From contig CAYPZL010000118.1 in NCBI GenBank assembly GCA_964415045.1, positions 1-17,889 of the forward strand: 17,889 nucleotides of DNA, given 5' to 3'. This DNA comes from CAYPZL01 sp964415045. Lineage in GTDB: Bacteria; Planctomycetota; Phycisphaerae; Sedimentisphaerales; Anaerobacaceae. The notes under the pieces were generated by a model. It ran no database searches, was not told where the DNA came from, and saw nothing but the letters and a program-made list of their open reading frames with translations. This document shows, in pieces, positions 1 through 8,300 of this stretch. How positions within the stretch are numbered: position 1 is the first letter of the stretch; the number at the start of each line of letters is the position of its first letter. Position numbers and translations under genes: made by a program.

Positions 1-102
1 ACTCCTGGTGGCCGCATGAAAACCAATACAAAAATCAGTCAACTTGAGGATTTACTATTGGGATCGCGTGGTTCGCGACGTTCTCAGGGTTTCGTGTGCC
101 GG

Positions 103-1431
103 TTATTTTTGCAGGGGGGCTACGGGGATGGTTACGGTGGGGTCGGCCTTGGCGGTGGCCTGCGGCGCGGCCTTGCGAATGCTTTCGAGCGTTCGAATCG
201 CGGCGGTGGCGACGGCGGTGTTGTCCTCCTGCTCGATGATGCTCTCCAGCAGGGCGCTCGTTCGTCCGTCGGGGAAGTTCTTCAACGCGTAGAGGGCCGC
301 GGTCCTGCCCGATTCGGCCGAGACCTCCTTGTTGCCGGCGGCAGCGTAGAGAAGCGAGGCCTGGGCTTGCTGCGAGGTAATCTGGCTGATGGTATTGAAG
401 ATATACCCACCCTGGCCCGGCGGGGAGGACTCGAGCTTGCGCAGCAGATAGCTGACGCTCTGGGGCGTGCCGATCTTGCCCAGCGCGGCCACGGCCGCTC
501 TCTGGAGACTGTCCTGGACGGCGTCCGTGGTCTTGCCGGCCAGTGACAGCAGGGACTCGGTCGCCTTCGGCGAGGTGATGCTGCTGACGAGCTGAGCCAG
601 CCGCTCGGCTTCGCTCTTCGTGGCGGCGGCCTCATAGCGGGCGGCGATCTCATCCAAGATGGGCGCGTCGGCCATCTTCGAGAGCGACGCGCCGGCGGCC
701 CGCACGACCATCGCATCGTCCGTTTCCAGAAGGGTATCGAGAAGGACCGGCCAACTGTCGTGGTTGGTGATGCCGGAGATGCGCTTGGCCAGCTCTTCCT
801 TGTATGGACCGTCCTCGGTCTGGGCGAGGGTGTCGAGCAGGGCACCGGCGGCTACCGGCGATCCTATCCGGGCCAGCGCCTCGGCGGCCCACAGTCCGGC
901 CTCACTGTCGCCTTGCGCGATGAGCTCGAGCAGCGGCTCGATGGCGTCGTCGCCCATCGCGACCAGCTCGTTCAGGCAGCGCTTGATGGCGGCCTGGTCG
1001 TTCTGTTCGGCGGCGTTTTTCAGTACGGCTATGACCCCGGCGGCGCCTTTGACCGGCGGCACGATGTGTCCCGGAGCAAGGTTGCCTCGGACCCGCGTGC
1101 CGGCGGGCGCGTCGGTCGTCTGCCGGGCCCGCGCGAGGGCCCGCACCAGGGCCGCGTTGTGGTTCTCGTTTTCGGCAGGGGAGGTCCCCAGGGCCGGCGG
1201 CTCGGTCCTGTCGCCTGGCGTGGGCACGTCGGGGCTTGACTGCGGTGGCGTGAAACTCGCCGGCGGGTTGTGCTCGAGCGAGTGATTGACGACGTACAGG
1301 ATGCCCAGGGCGGCCAGGACCATGACCGGAAAGGCCAGCAGCGGCCACTCGAACTGGATGCCCCGGCCGTGCCGGTTGGATTCTGCCGTCTTTGCCTTCC
1401 CCGTGTTCTTTTTGCCGCGCGATCTCTTCAT
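103..1431 (-). CDS. Membrane-anchored HEAT-repeat protein, function unknown
   Basis: The product is 442 aa from the ATG at 1431. An upstream in-frame ATG at 1455 would add 8 residues, but the 1431 start has AGGG five bases upstream and the 1455 start has nothing similar. The N-terminus is basic (KRSRGKK), then one hydrophobic segment (about residues 29-49) acts as a signal anchor. A Pro/Thr-rich linker follows. From about residue 140 to 420 come repeated pairs of amphipathic helices with HEAT-type signatures such as AAEALARIGSP and AAVAALGKIGTP. HEAT arrays are protein-protein scaffolds, so the soluble part probably lies on the outer face of the membrane as a binding platform. No catalytic motif is visible. 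It is the only - strand gene here and has its own promoter at 1656-1684. The topology and repeat class are well supported, but the partner and role are unknown. Confidence 0.85.
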   Translation of the reverse strand: MKRSRGKKNTGKAKTAESNRHGRGIQFEWPLLAFPVMVLAALGILYVVNHSLEHNPPASFTPPQSSPDVPTPGDRTEPPALGTSPAENENHNAALVRALARARQTTDAPAGTRVRGNLAPGHIVPPVKGAAGVIAVLKNAAEQNDQAAIKRCLNELVAMGDDAIEPLLELIAQGDSEAGLWAAEALARIGSPVAAGALLDTLAQTEDGPYKEELAKRISGITNHDSWPVLLDTLLETDDAMVVRAAGASLSKMADAPILDEIAARYEAAATKSEAERLAQLVSSITSPKATESLLSLAGKTTDAVQDSLQRAAVAALGKIGTPQSVSYLLRKLESSPPGQGGYIFNTISQITSQQAQASLLYAAAGNKEVSAESGRTAALYALKNFPDGRTSALLESIIEQEDNTAVATAAIRTLESIRKAAPQATAKADPTVTIPVAPLQK

Positions 1432-1507
1432 AGTGACCCTACCCCAAGGCTCCATGTCTACACGTCTTGAAACAGACGCCCGTCAGAGGCTCTGTCTTTC
1501 CAATGCC

Positions 1508-1527
1508 TATGTCGGTCAAACGACATA
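1508..1527. promoter_or_regulatory. Perfect 7-bp inverted repeat in the leader (operator or RNA hairpin)
   Basis: TATGTCG and CGACATA face each other across a 6-nt spacer (GTCAAA). The 20-bp element lies in the predicted transcribed leader of the HEAT-repeat gene, 77 nt upstream of its start codon and about 120 nt downstream of the predicted transcription start. It could be a binding site for a dimeric regulator or an RNA stem-loop. A second, GC-rich stem (CCGCCG/CGGCGG, 1559-1575) lies in the same leader. No T-run follows either stem, so neither looks like an intrinsic terminator. Confidence 0.35.
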
Positions 1528-1655
1528 CGCTGCTTGAGCGCCGGTTGTGCGTGCCCGCCCGCCGACGGACGGCGGACCCTGCAAACGAAACCCCCGCAAG
1601 CGTGAGCGTGACGGTTCCTATGTGAAAGAAACGCTGGCTGTTTGACCGCATATTT

Positions 1656-1684
1656 ATTGTAGCCGACCCGTCGCCAAATGTCAA
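1656..1684 (-). promoter_or_regulatory. Sigma-70-type promoter for the HEAT-repeat gene
   Basis: Read on the - strand, TTGACA (1684-1679) is separated by exactly 17 nt from TACAAT (1661-1656). The -35 box is a perfect match and the -10 box matches 5 of 6. Transcription would start near 1649, giving a leader of about 215 nt before the ATG at 1431. This is the best promoter match in the window. Confidence 0.75.
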
Positions 1685-1810
1685 GTCCGCCTCCGGGCGT
1701 CCGATGCTGAAAGAGCCGGGGTCCGCCATCGGCCCGATAACTACGCCTTCGTTGTCGCGCGTTGGAGGCCCGCCGGGGGCGTTACCCGGTTGCGGGGCGG
1801 CAGTTTTGCG

Positions 1811-1839
1811 TGGACGCTGTTGTGTCGTGTTGCTACAAT
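1811..1839 (+). promoter_or_regulatory. Sigma-70-type promoter for rsmD
   Basis: TGGACG (1811-1816, 4 of 6 to the -35 consensus) lies 17 nt from TACAAT (1834-1839, 5 of 6). Transcription would start near 1846, about 64 nt before the rsmD ATG. It points away from the HEAT-gene promoter at 1656-1684, so the two make a divergent promoter region. Confidence 0.5.
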
Positions 1840-1909
1840 CCGCCTGTCGTTGGGGGGAGGATCGACAGTGTTTTGGGAGGTTGGCAAGGCTGCTTGTTGT
1901 TGATTTCTG

Positions 1910-2509
1910 ATGCGAATCATTGCCGGCACAAAGCGAGGCATGAAACTCTCATGTCCGAAGACCTATGACACCCGACCGATCACGGACAGAGTCAAGGAGT
2001 CGCTGTTCAGTGTGCTGACGAACTACGGTCTGCTGGACGGGGCGCGGGTGGCCGATCTGTTTTGCGGGGTGGGCTCGCTGGGGCTGGAGGCCCTGAGCCG
2101 GGGCGCGGCGTTCGTGACGTTTGTCGAGAAGAGCTCTGAGATCGCCGCGTTCCTGGAAAAGAACATTGCCCGGGCCGGTTTTGTCAAGGAGTCCAGGGTC
2201 GTCCGCGCCGGCGCCTTTCGGATCGGCGCGCCGGTGGTATCGGCGGACGAGAAGCACGATCTTGTCTTTATCGATCCGCCATACGCGGCCACGCGCGAGG
2301 TCGACGAGCATTCGTCGCTGGCCCGGCTGCTTGACGTTCTCCAGGGCCAGGTAGCGCCGCGGGGCGTTGCCGTCGTGCGGACGGCTCGCAACGTGACGCT
2401 GCGGGAGCGCTACGGGATCTTCGGCGTCGTCGACCGGCGGCACTGGGGGACCATGTCCGTGACACTGTTGCAGGCGAGGGCCGATGACGAACAGGCAAGC
2501 AGCCATTGA
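1910..2509 (+). CDS. rsmD: 16S rRNA (guanine-N2)-methyltransferase RsmD
   Basis: This 199-aa protein matches the usual length and motif set of RsmD, which methylates G966 (E. coli numbering) of 16S rRNA on the 30S subunit using S-adenosylmethionine. It opens with the family N-terminus (MRIIAGTKRGMKL, then RPITDRVKESLFSVL). The SAM-binding motif I DLFCGVGSLGLEALSRG starts at D49. The catalytic motif IV DPPY is at residues 122-125. An in-frame TGA at 1901-1903 leaves the ATG at 1910 as the practical start, although no good Shine-Dalgarno lies directly upstream. The last 26 nt overlap the start of the next gene, which indicates translational coupling. Confidence 0.92.
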   Translation: MRIIAGTKRGMKLSCPKTYDTRPITDRVKESLFSVLTNYGLLDGARVADLFCGVGSLGLEALSRGAAFVTFVEKSSEIAAFLEKNIARAGFVKESRVVRAGAFRIGAPVVSADEKHDLVFIDPPYAATREVDEHSSLARLLDVLQGQVAPRGVAVVRTARNVTLRERYGIFGVVDRRHWGTMSVTLLQARADDEQASSH

Positions 2510-3710
2510 GATCGTTCGGCGGCTGCACCGGCGGGGCTTCGAGGCGCTGCTGGCGGGCGGCTGCGTTCGCGACATGCTGCTCGGGCGGCGCGCCAAGGAT
2601 TACGACGTGGCCACCAGCGCCCGGCCGGAAGAGGTGATGCGGCTGTTCCGGCGCACGCTGAAGGTCGGCGCGAAGTTCGGCGTCGTGGTCGTCCTGATGC
2701 GCGGCCGGCGGGTGGAGGTGGCCACTTTTCGCTCGGAGGCGGGCTACGAAGACGGGCGGCATCCCGACACGGTCGAGTTCGCCGGCGCCGCCGAGGACGC
2801 GAGCCGGCGCGATTTCACCATCAACGGCATGTTCTACGACCCCCTCGAAAAGCGGGTCATCGATTACGTGGACGGGCAAGCCGATCTCAAAAGACACATC
2901 GTACGCACCATCGGCGATCCGCAGGAGCGGTTCGGGGAGGACTATCTGCGCATGCTTCGGGCGGTGCGCTTCTCGACGCAGCTCGATTTCGAGATCGAAT
3001 CCCGGACGTATGCTGCGATTCGGCGCTGCGCCGGAAGGATTGCCAGAATCAGCGGAGAGCGGATCGCCGCCGAGCTGGAGGGAATCCTGTGTCACCCGAA
3101 TCGGGCGGCGGGTGCGTCGCTGCTGAGCGAGACGGGACTGCTGGCCGTGATCTTTCCCGGCCTGGAGGCCGAGCGGGCCGAGCGGGCCGTCGCCGTTCTG
3201 GCCCGGCTGCGGAGGAAAGTGGATTTGCCCCTGGCCCTGGCCGCACTGTTTGCCGGTTGTCCGACGGACTTTGCGGTCGAGCGATGCCGGATTCTCAAGC
3301 TCAGCAAGAATCACACCCGGCATATCACGTTTCTGCTCTCGCACCGCGACGTGCTGCTGGATTTCGAGATGCCGCTGTCCCGGCTGAAAACGCTTTTGGC
3401 CAAACCCTATTTCCGGGACCTGTACGAGCTGGAGCGAGCCATCCAGAAGGCCGCGGCGCAGAAAGCCAACCTCGCGGCGCTGCTGAAGCTGCGCCGGCGG
3501 ATTCGGGACCTCGGCGACGTGGACGTGGCGCCCGATCCGCTGCTGACCGGCCACGATCTGATCGGCCTGGGCGCGGTGCCCGGTCCGTCTCTGGGGCAGT
3601 TGGCCGAGGAACTCTACATCGCCCAGTTGGAAGGCGAGCTGCGGACGAAAGAGCAGGCCGCCCGGTGGGCCCGGGACTGGCTCGAAAAACACCGTCGGGC
3701 AGACGAGTAA
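2484..3710 (+). CDS. CCA tRNA nucleotidyltransferase / poly(A) polymerase family protein
   Basis: This 408-aa class II nucleotidyltransferase would act on RNA 3' ends, either adding CCA to tRNA or adding poly(A). The motifs are intact and in order: GG..RD at 25-30, the metal-binding pair D39 and D41 (DYD), RRDFT at 108-112, and a nucleotide-recognition EDxxR at 152-156 within ERFGEDYLRMLRAVRF. An RNA-binding helical region follows. The C-terminus (LTGHDLIGLGAVPGPSLG, then a QLEGEL..KEQAARW pattern) is the form common in bacterial CCA-adding enzymes. The start overlaps rsmD by 26 nt and has a GGCGAGGG Shine-Dalgarno inside the rsmD coding sequence. CCA-adding and poly(A)-adding members cannot be separated reliably by eye. 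I favour CCA addition because of the C-terminal region. Confidence 0.88.
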   Translation: MTNRQAAIEIVRRLHRRGFEALLAGGCVRDMLLGRRAKDYDVATSARPEEVMRLFRRTLKVGAKFGVVVVLMRGRRVEVATFRSEAGYEDGRHPDTVEFAGAAEDASRRDFTINGMFYDPLEKRVIDYVDGQADLKRHIVRTIGDPQERFGEDYLRMLRAVRFSTQLDFEIESRTYAAIRRCAGRIARISGERIAAELEGILCHPNRAAGASLLSETGLLAVIFPGLEAERAERAVAVLARLRRKVDLPLALAALFAGCPTDFAVERCRILKLSKNHTRHITFLLSHRDVLLDFEMPLSRLKTLLAKPYFRDLYELERAIQKAAAQKANLAALLKLRRRIRDLGDVDVAPDPLLTGHDLIGLGAVPGPSLGQLAEELYIAQLEGELRTKEQAARWARDWLEKHRRADE

Positions 3711-3771
3711 CAATGAGGGCACGAGCGAGAGAAGTGAGCTTTTTGCCGAACTCCAGTTGCCAAGGAGATGC

Positions 3772-4935
3772 ATGCAGCCGTTTACACTGCTGATCAAACC
3801 GTCCGGGTCGGACTGCAATATCGATTGTCGGTACTGTTTCTACAAAGGTCGCGACGCCCGTTTTGGCCGGGGCGCCCAGCGGATGAGCGACGCGGTTTTG
3901 GAGAAGATGGTCCGGGACTACATGGAACTGGCTTTTCCCGTGGCCGGCTTTGCCTGGCAGGGCGGCGAGCCCACGCTGATGGGCGTCGAGTTCTTTCAGC
4001 GGGTCGTCGAGCTTCAGAAGCGCTACGGCACGTCGGGCCAACAGGTCAGCAACACGATGCAAACGAACGGCACCCTGCTCGACGAGCGGTGGGGCCGGTT
4101 CCTGCGTGAGAACAAGTTTCTGTTGGGCGTCAGCATCGACGGTCCCAAAGAGTTCCACGACGTCTATCGCGTGGACCATTCGGGGGCCGGGACGTTCGAG
4201 AGGGTGTTCCGGGGCATTCGGCATTGCCAGCAGCACGGCGTGGAGTTCAACGTGCTAATCCTGCTGAACAATCTCAACGTCGAGCATCCCGACCGCCTTT
4301 TTGAATTTCTCCTCGAAAACGACCTGAGCTACGTGCAGTTCATCCCCTGCGTGGAAGCCGACCCGGCGACGCAGAGACTCGCCGCGTTCTCGATCACGCC
4401 GAAACAGTACGGGGATTTTCTGTGCCGGCTCTTCGATCTGTGGTACGCCCACGGCCCGGACAAGATGAACATTCGCGAGTTCGACTCGCTCACGAGCTAC
4501 TACGTTCTCGGGCATCACACGATCTGTACGTACAGCAAGCGCTGTGCCGGCTTCGTGGTGGTCGAGCATTCGGGGGAGGCCTTCTGTTGCGAGTTTTTCG
4601 TCGAGCCGAAGTGGCGTCTGGGCAACGTTCTGGCCCAGCCGCTGGGCGATCTGGCGGGCAGCCGGGTCAAGCGGGCCTTCGCCCGCGATAAGGAGCGCCT
4701 GTGCGACTCATGCCTGGTCTGCAAGTATCTCGATTTGTGCCGGGGCGGGTGCATGAAGGACCGCCTTCGCCTGGGCCCCGGCCGGCCGGAGCGGCCAAGC
4801 TATTTCTGCGAGAGCTACAAGCAGCTCTTCGACCATACGCTGCCGCGATTCATGCAGATCGCCGCGGCGGTGGAGAAGGGACAACTGACCCGGCGGACGC
4901 GTCCGGCCAAAAGGGTGCGCCTCCACATCGAGTGA
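3772..4935 (+). CDS. Anaerobic sulfatase-maturing enzyme (radical SAM/SPASM), paralogue 1
   Basis: This 387-aa enzyme belongs to the anSME family, which oxidises a Cys or Ser in a sulfatase active site to formylglycine in the cytoplasm without oxygen. The radical-SAM cluster motif is CNIDCRYC near the N-terminus. Other family motifs are FAWQGGEPTLMG, QTNGTL and SIDGP. The C-terminal SPASM region supplies the cysteines for two auxiliary [4Fe-4S] clusters (CTYSKRC, C273, CDSCLVCKYLDLCRGGC, FCESY). The start at 3772 is set by AAGGAG at 3762-3767 and by alignment with paralogue 2 (15492), whose product begins with the same 19 residues. One oddity is that C273 is followed by Glu274, where paralogue 2 has Asp275, and that C272 is an extra adjacent Cys. 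The 61-nt gap after the nucleotidyltransferase gene allows read-through from the rsmD promoter. Confidence 0.92.
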   Translation: MQPFTLLIKPSGSDCNIDCRYCFYKGRDARFGRGAQRMSDAVLEKMVRDYMELAFPVAGFAWQGGEPTLMGVEFFQRVVELQKRYGTSGQQVSNTMQTNGTLLDERWGRFLRENKFLLGVSIDGPKEFHDVYRVDHSGAGTFERVFRGIRHCQQHGVEFNVLILLNNLNVEHPDRLFEFLLENDLSYVQFIPCVEADPATQRLAAFSITPKQYGDFLCRLFDLWYAHGPDKMNIREFDSLTSYYVLGHHTICTYSKRCAGFVVVEHSGEAFCCEFFVEPKWRLGNVLAQPLGDLAGSRVKRAFARDKERLCDSCLVCKYLDLCRGGCMKDRLRLGPGRPERPSYFCESYKQLFDHTLPRFMQIAAAVEKGQLTRRTRPAKRVRLHIE

Positions 4936-4965
4936 CACGGAAAAACTCTTGCAGGATAGAACGCC

Positions 4966-5115
4966 GTCATTCCTTCATCCGGGCACAGGGCAGGCTCTGA
5001 GCCGCAGGCGAAGGATTTGGCCTGAGAACGAGGAGATGCTTGCGCACGGGGAGGAGATCCTTCACTACGCTGCGCTTCGTTCAGAGCCTGTCCTGAGCGC
5101 GAGCGAAGGGATGAC
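4966..5115. repeat. MITE-like intergenic inverted-repeat element, copy 1
   Basis: The ends are inverted repeats: GTCATTCCTTC (4966-4976) against GAAGGGATGAC (5105-5115), matching at 10 of 11 positions. The right half resembles that of copy 2 (15342-15441): GATC.TTCA.TACGCT, then a CTTC.TTCAG stretch, then GATGACAGGCG. Relative to copy 2 it carries 25 extra nt at 5085-5109, between TTCAG and GATGACAGG, plus 3 nt just before. No transposase ORF is present, so it resembles a non-autonomous miniature element. It lies in the gap between anSME 1 and the dikinase-like gene. Confidence 0.65.
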
Positions 5116-5244
5116 AGGCGGCAGGGGTGAGCCGAGCAATTTCACTACCCATTCATACATCCGCCTGACATTCTCCGGGTCCAACTGCCGGGATCGGAAT
5201 CCGTACGATATACGCGTGAAGCGAGCGAAATCCCGCCGGGGGAG

Positions 5245-5273
5245 TTGAGTTTCCGGCTCGGTTTCGATATAAT
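5245..5273 (+). promoter_or_regulatory. Sigma-70-type promoter for the secreted dikinase-like gene
   Basis: TTGAGT (5245-5250, 4 of 6) lies 17 nt from a perfect TATAAT (5268-5273). Transcription would begin near 5280, leaving a leader of about 72 nt. Just after the start is a small stem, GCGTC/GACGC (5283-5300), followed by GTTTT. It is too short to call an attenuator. Confidence 0.65.
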
Positions 5274-5351
5274 AGTGCCATAGCGTCCTGTTAAAGACGC
5301 GTTTTGGCGGTTGGAGTTCATTTCATCGTTGCTCATGTGAAAGAGGGTGTT

Positions 5352-8300
5352 ATGCATCGCGGAATTTGTTTTCTTCTGGTCGTGCTGGCGCTGCCGGCGC
5401 TGGCTTTGGCTCAGCGTCCCGAGCCCGAACAGTTGTGGCGAAATGAGATCACCTTCCCCGACGATCCGTTCCAGAGCTGGACGTCTCCGCCGTACATCAA
5501 GTTCACGATCATCACCAAGCCGGGGTACGACCCCAACCTCGTGTACTTCCAGGATTCGCGGACGTACGAATACCATTTCGATTTCGCGCTGGAGAATCTC
5601 GAGCCTTTTATCGGCCTGACGATAGGGCAGTTCGATGCCGTCACGCTGCGCGCCGACGGCCAGCAGGCGGTTTTGGGGGCGGTGATCCTGCCTCCGTGGG
5701 CCGATCCGCCCATCCGGGAGTACGGCATCCAACTCGTGCGTCAGGACCCCTACACGCGCGAAGAGGTGGTTTCGCTGTTCCGCCAGGTGCAAAGCGCGAT
5801 TATCGCCGAGCCCAACGTCACGGCCTACTACTTCCCCACGTACGAGCAGTATCCGCTGGCCCAGCAGAACCGCGACTGGTTCGCGGACCAGGGCCTGCCC
5901 ATCGGCTCGACGGCGCAGTGGGCCCAGGGCAACGCCGGCTATTCCGGGGGATGGGCTCTCGGCACGGTCAAGTTCGTCCCGGGGACCGACATCGAGGCGG
6001 CCTATACCGCCGGAGAACTGTTGCCCGAGGATATTTTGCTGACCGACGGCGTGCCCGCCGAGGTCCCCGCCGTGGCGGGCATCATGACGCTGATGCCCTC
6101 GACGCCCAACTCGCACGTCGCGATCCTGGCACGTTCGCAGGGCGTGCCGTTCGTGTATCTGGCGCTCGATTCGGATGCCGCCCGCGCCTCGGACTTCGTG
6201 GGCCAGGACATGTATCTGGCGGTGACGAAGCAAGAGTACGAGCAGTTCTACACGGTGGTGATGCTCGATGCCGCCGATCTCAGCGTCGAGGAGAAGGCGG
6301 CTCTGCTGGCCCTGAAGGAGGCGCCGCCTTTGGTGATCGAGCCGATGCGCGAGGGCGGGGCGTTCTGGGCCGACACGCGCGAGTTGCAGCCGGTGGACAT
6401 CGGACGCTTCGGCGGCAAGGCGGCCAATTTCGGCATCCTGCGCGATGCGCTTCCGGACAGCTCGCCCGAGGCGCTGGCGTTTTCGTTCGATCTGTGGAAC
6501 GCGTTTCTCGATCAGCCTCTCTCGCCCGTGGAGCCGGTCGTGCTGGGGCCTGGCGAGCACATTCTGTTCTGGGCCGACGGCGAGCCGGGGCAGGGGCCCC
6601 ATCACACGAGCTTCAAGCTGAACCGGTCGGGCGAGGACCTCGGTCTGTTCGATAGCGACGGTTTGACGCTCATCGATGCTGTGAGCTTCGCGGCACAGCA
6701 GGAGGATATTTCCTACGGCCGGCCCGTTGATGGTGGCGGGGTCTGGCAATTCCTGGAGAATCCCTCTCCGGGCGGTCCGAACTCGGCCGGCCGGGAGGGC
6801 AACACGCTGGTCATCAATGAGTTCATGGCCGACAACGAGGAGGTTATTGAAGACCCGGACGAAGCGGGCGAGTACGCCGATTGGATCGAGTTGTTCAATG
6901 GCTCGGCCGAGCCCGTCACGCTTAGCGGCCTGTTCCTGACGGACGATCTGGCCGAGCCGACCAGGTGGCAGATCCCGGTGGCCGTGACGGGACCGACCCT
7001 GCGCGACGAGATTGCCCTGCGCCTGTCGGACTATACCGCCTATCCGCCGGCGGATATGAAAGCCCTCTCGGCGGATCTGGCGGCGATTCGCAGCCTGTTC
7101 AAGAACCCGCATGTCACTGCGTTCGACGCCGATCTGGAATCCGCCGTCATCGACGCGCTGGTGTCGTTCGGGTTTGACGCCGACAGGAAGATCCGTTTCC
7201 GCAGCTCGACGAACGTCGAGGACAGCGAGCAGTTCACCGGTGCCGGTCTGTACGAGAGTTACAGCGGCTCTCTGACGGGCGAGCCGGGCGTTTTGGAGGC
7301 GATTCGCAAGGTGTTCGCCAGCTTCTACAACGACAACGCCTTCCTGGAGCGGCTCAGGCACGACGTCCACGAAGCGGACGTCGGCATGGCCCTTCTGGTT
7401 CACCACTCGTTCCCCGACGAGATCGAGCTGGCCAACGGCGTCGCGACGCTGGCCAAAGGCAACCGTCCGGACTGGACCGCGGAGGTCGTCAGCCAGAAGG
7501 GGGCGGTCTCGGTGACGAATCCGCCCGCCGACGCGGTGCCCGAAGAGGTCCGCATTGAGGCCGGGTTCATGGGAGTCAGGCCCTGGCTGGGGCAGCGGTC
7601 GAGTCTCGTGCCTCTGCGCGAAAATACGGTGCTCGTATGGGAGCGGGAGTACGTCGAACTGTACGACATGCTGGTGGCCGCGGCCAAGGAGTATTGCCGG
7701 GTCACGCAGAAGGACAGTCCCGTTCTCGATTTCGAGTTCAAGAAAGTGGCGCCCGACGGCAGGCTCGTGATCAAGCAGATTCGCGAGATTCCCCGGCCGG
7801 GCGTCGCCGAATACGCCACGCCCTTCATGCTCGGGCGGCCCTTGCACCTCTGCACTCTGCAGGGCCGGGGCAGCAACGTCTTTACCAACCACCGGCTCAA
7901 GTCCCGGTGGACCCTCACGCCGCGAAGCATGTGGCTCAGCGAGGAGAATCTCCGGGAGTCTCTCTACGCCGACCTTACCCTCGAATACGTCGCCGACGGG
8001 CAGGTCCAGCAGCTTGCCGGCGAGATGGCCTTGCTGCCCGAGGCCGAACATGCGTACACTCCGCCACAGTGGGATTTCGATCAGTACGATCTGCTCGATA
8101 GTTGGCGCCTTGCCGAGCATCTGTGCAATCCGCGCACCTATCGTCTGATCACCGAGCCGGTCTTTCAGGCGACCGTCCCTCACCCCGTGGTCACGCTGGC
8201 CGACATGCGGATCGGCGTCGAGGTCGAATACGCCGAACCGGTCTGGATCAGTGACACGGAGACCACTTCTTCGGAGGCGGCGCCTCTTTATGAGCCCTGG

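Noticed and set aside
64..78. TCGCG/CGCGA stem just downstream of the HEAT-repeat gene
   Set aside because: It is only 5 bp and is not followed by a T-run on the - strand, so I do not call it a terminator.
1440..1540. Possible cyclic-di-GMP (GEMM) riboswitch, suggested by GGAAAGACAGAGCCTC on the - strand
   Set aside because: The required GCAAA elements and the GACGCAAAGCC core are absent, so the similarity is only to a short AGCC stretch.
1439..1729. 96-codon - strand frame covering the HEAT-gene promoter and leader
   Set aside because: It runs through the -35 and -10 boxes, has no recognisable domain and overlaps the leader. A shorter version starting at 1652 would be leaderless and is not supported by anything else.
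4936..5351. Terminator after anSME 1 or small RNA in the intergenic gap
   Set aside because: Apart from the inverted-repeat element and the promoter, I found no stem followed by a T-run and no RNA motif.
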